From NCBI GenBank assembly GCA_030407005.1, contig JAUDYN010000011.1:1416501-1480500 (forward strand): DNA of 64,000 bases, in the 5' to 3' direction. Under the pieces are notes generated by a model. It was given only the letters and a program-made list of their open reading frames with translations. It ran no database searches and had not been told where the DNA came from. Of the stretch, positions 60,904 through 64,000 are shown in pieces (position 1 is the stretch's first letter; each line of letters begins with the position of its first letter). The DNA is from Desarmillaria ectypa (Eukaryota > Basidiomycota > Agaricomycetes > Agaricales > Physalacriaceae). Both the position numbers and the translations under genes were made by a program.

Positions 60904-63194
60904 ATGAATGATGAGAGGCCCCCAACTCCTGGGCCCTCTTCCGCCCATGCCCATAATGCATGGGCAGTTCTACTCTGCTACCAGATGGAACAACCCACCG
61001 CCACCCTCACAGCAGCCCAAGAATATGCGAGGAACATTTGGACTGAGATCAATGACACTCCGCCCCCATACCCCAGTCCTCCCCCTCATCCTGCAATCCC
61101 TGCCCTCTGCCAGCAACATTGGCATGTACACTCCTGCTCTCCTTCCCCAGACAGCAGCAACAGGTCCTACCATGGACCCTGAAATCCCGACAATCCTGCA
61201 ATGGATCAAAACCACCTGTATGGTCCCTGGTGCCATGAAAACTGGCCCTGAGGAGAGACCAACTCAACCTCCTCACTCCCCATCATCAAAATCTCTGATG
61301 ACAAGTCTGATGAAGAGTGCAACACCCCAGCCCTGGCCACTCCCAGTGCCCCTGACAACCCCTTCAATCCAAGAGGAGGGGATTACATCTGGCCCGACCT
61401 CTCTGAGGTTGACTGAAGATTATTTGGTCCCTTTCAGACCATGGCTTGGGAAGTTCGACATCAAAGCAAGAGACCTCTGGGACAAGCCCAGACCAGAAAT
61501 GGATGAGTGGCTGGCACTCAATTGAGGAGACCCCATTCAGGGCCCAGACCGAGCCACTGTCATCAATGCCTGGATATGTGCAAACCAGGACTGGAGTATT
61601 TTCTGCCCCTCTGCAGGAGATCTATTTCCAGGGCTTTGAGCCTAAGATCAGAAGGAGCAGAGGGAACTGGAGCGAACCCTCTGACACTTATGGAGGCTGG
61701 AGGTGGCATGAGAAGAGTAGATGGGGGCAAAGGCCCCAGTATGATACGTTAACCTACAATACAGGTTATTATGGCAGGATGGAATATCACCATCCCCAAT
61801 ACGAAATATTTCCAGATCATCCACCGGATACCCCAGTTGCAAACCCATGACCACTGCCCAACTCACCCCCACATCACTGGGCATGTCAACAAGGCTACCA
61901 CCTCTATCAGGGTGGCAGTCTTCTCTTTGCAGGGACAGAAGAAGATATGGAAGCAGAAAATGCCACTGCAGGGGTGTCAAGAACTCCTGCCATGGCAGAA
62001 GAAATCCATCAACAGACAAAAACTGCATTGGCCAAAAAGGAAAGGCACATTGCAGAAATGCGCAAAGAACTCAATCAGGAGGAGTCCACCTGTAAAATGA
62101 TGATGGACTACCTCCATGATCAGGAGAAGAGGAAAGAGCCCGAAAGGGGTAGACCTTTGGGAGAGCCACCAAGAGGCTACCTGGGTCCAAGGCCAGATCA
62201 GTATTTAATCCCAAGACCACCCCCTGGCAAGGGTCCTCCCAACCTTATTCCCAATCCCATCGGGAACACTGCCACTGATGCCCTGTATCTGGGCATCAAA
62301 CTGACCTTCATCAAGGTCCCCTCCCCTTTCAAAGAGGATCATGATGATATTGAATGCTTCATCAGCAATTGCATCACCTATTTCGAGGTGTTTCAATATT
62401 ATTTCGAGGTGCCATCACACCTGGTACTATTCATGACGTCCCACTTCAAGGGCGCCACTAAGGACTGATGGGTCTACAAGAGACCCAAATTCTGGGTAGG
62501 CAACTCCTACGATGGGACCACTGCCCACTTCTGATATCCTGACTGGGCCAACTTTGTTAACCTAGTCACATGACAATTCTGGGATCCTGCTATTGAGGAG
62601 ATCCATGAAAAGCAGATGTTCAATCTCCACATGGGAGCATAGCCTGCCTCCCACTACTTCCAGAAGCTGGAAGAAGAAGCCAAGCTGGCAGGCCAGAGGA
62701 CTGATGAGGCAGAGTGCGGCGCTATGGTGAAAGCCGTCTGACTAGGAGTACCATCCTCCTATATGACTTTCATCTCAAACATGAGTGTCAACATCCTGTG
62801 CATATACAAGGAGAGACAGCAGAAATGGGTCTTTAACCAGACCACTAGTATGCCCCGGGATAGGCCAAAGAAGGATTCCCACCCCCAACAACCATAGCAG
62901 CCCAGCAGCAAAGCTGCCACTGGGGTGACAAGTTTCTCAGCCCCAAAGCCAACTGCCAGCAGTGGGACCAGTCAGGATGCCAGAACTGGTCAGTGGACGA
63001 CTCACAGGGGGAGGGGGGGGGAAGCCCATGGACATCGATCAGCAAAGGGCTGAGGGATGATGCTTCAGATGTGACAAGAAGGGTCACCTGAGCAGAGATT
63101 ATCCCAAGAGAAAAGAGTTGAGGGACATCAGATCCTTAGGGCCCACTAACGAAGTGGTGCCAGTTACATCCAAGGTTGAGGAAGTAAAAGACTA
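60904..63194 (+). pseudogene. Degenerate gag polyprotein
   Basis: Proline-rich N-terminal part in broken frames (60904-61850), a coiled-coil segment (KKERHIAEMRKELNQEE near 62030), then a Ty3/gypsy capsid-like region: PSPFKEDHDDIECFISNC, YYFEVPSHLVLFMTSHFKGA, QFWDPAIEEIHEKQMFNLHM, and LGVPSSYMTFISNM. The zinc knuckle at 63061-63108 is CFRCDKKGHLSRDYPK: the first three ligands are present but the fourth, normally Cys, is Tyr. Several in-frame stops (for example at 62466-62468 and just before the knuckle). Not functional. Confidence 0.75.
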
Positions 63195-64000
63195 GGTCCA
63201 CAAGGGTTCGATTCCTCTTGCTCAACCAAGTCTGAAGGTGAGTCCTCAGTTTCTGCAGGTCGGACTAATTACTATGATAATAGACAATTATGTATGAAAA
63301 GCAATATATATCACATGACTTCACAGACCCCGAAGCCAAAGACAACCCAAGAATCAAACAAAAACAGGTATGTCATCCTCCTTCAAGAAGCTGACATGAG
63401 TATCTGTAGTGACAAATCCTGAACTCCCGATGAGGTGCAGGACTTGCCAGGTGGTGCTGGCACTGCCACCAAGTCCAATGAGCTTAGCTCACTGGATATA
63501 CTGCTGAGCAATCAGTGACAGGCAGGAACTAGTAGGCAGGACTTCCTCAGGCCTCCCAGAAGTCCGAACGTTCCAGCATCCTCCTTGAGCAGAGGAACAA
63601 GCCCACCAGCCTCGCCAGGGTCAGTGGGGGACCAGGAGAGCACCCACCAAGGCCAGGACCAGGGCCACACACTAGTCAGACTGGTGAGAGAACAGCAGAC
63701 CGCAGAGCCACAGGCAATACTGATAAGATTCGCCCTGGATGTGAAAGCTTAGTACTCTGTTGCAATAGCTAGTAGAAGCGGAACCTTGAATGCCTCAAGC
63801 TGATACCAGACTCCTTCTGAGGCCTGGAAAGTTCCTGAGCAAACTAGAGCTGAAGAACAGGAGGAAGCCACTAGCATCCAGGTGGTAAAGAGGGGGCATT
63901 TCAGTAGAACCATCATTGTCAAAGTACCTGACAAAGAAGACAATACTGCCTTTAAACTGTGACAAACCAAACAGTCCAGAACTGAAGTCCTGCCCAATTG

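Larger units (their letters stand above)
60128..64000 (+). mobile_element. Second LTR retrotransposon, plus strand, runs off window
   Basis: 5' LTR (60128-60545), then gag with capsid and zinc knuckle to about 63195, then a heavily stopped region that should contain protease and the start of pol. It sits inside pol of the minus-strand element, so it is the younger insertion. The left target flank is GGGAG (60123-60127). The 3' LTR is not in the window. CpG-poor and full of stops. Confidence 0.75.

Noticed and set aside
63174..63227. tRNA-like fold: 7-bp stem GGTTGAG/CTCAACC around GGTTCGATTCC
   Set aside because: Only 54 bases long with no room for D and anticodon arms and an imperfect T stem; it lies in a degenerate retrotransposon. 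Probably chance.
1..64000. CRISPR arrays, rRNA genes, bacterial-type operons
   Set aside because: No regularly spaced repeats, no rRNA signature; intron structure is eukaryotic throughout.

Overview
This window is nuclear DNA of a filamentous basidiomycete, most likely an Agaricomycete. The evidence is many short GT-AG introns (about 50-60 nt), several exons under 30 nt, fungal signalling genes (Ste7/Fuz7-type MAPKK, calcineurin A, Spg1/Tem1 GTPase) and families I know mainly from Agaricomycetes (DUF6534 membrane proteins, STAND-N-domain/EF-hand proteins, F-box-like proteins). Species cannot be fixed from the sequence. Gene structures below were assembled by hand from splice signals and reading frame, so exon borders are inferences unless stated otherwise.

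Layout. 0-12.6 kb: a partial EF-hand gene with a STAND-like N domain (-), a DUF6534 7-TM gene (-), a repeat-rich stretch holding a non-autonomous hAT-like element nested between outer inverted repeats, and a small MARVEL-like four-TM gene (+). 12.8-24.5 kb: a conserved block with the MAPKK (-), SUMO E1 subunit UBA2 (+), a secreted protein (-), calcineurin catalytic subunit (-) and a CE8 pectin methylesterase (-). 25-29.3 kb: two related F-box-like genes, the second broken. 29.9-38.4 kb: a full-size ABCG transporter (+), a MINDY-type deubiquitinase (+) and the Spg1/Tem1 GTPase (-). 39-41 kb: a degenerate F-box/LRR-like fragment.

41-56.5 kb is a duplicated region. A small cysteine-rich secreted protein gene (-) and an aldehyde dehydrogenase gene (+) occur as an intact set (41.1-46.6 kb) and again at 50.5-55.3 kb (third-copy relic, intact second ALDH, decayed second secreted-protein gene). 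The mitochondrial DEAD-box helicase MRH4 (-) lies between them.

54.8-64 kb is transposon territory: two probable solo LTRs, a minus-strand Ty3/gypsy chromovirus and, inserted into its pol, a related plus-strand element that runs off the window. From 54,840 to 57,439 I find no CpG at all. The decayed secreted-protein copy differs from its intact twin mainly by CpG to TpG/CpA changes, one of which destroys a splice donor. I read this as CpG methylation/RIP-like mutation acting on duplicated DNA and reaching from the transposons into a host gene copy. This is the most interesting observation in the window.
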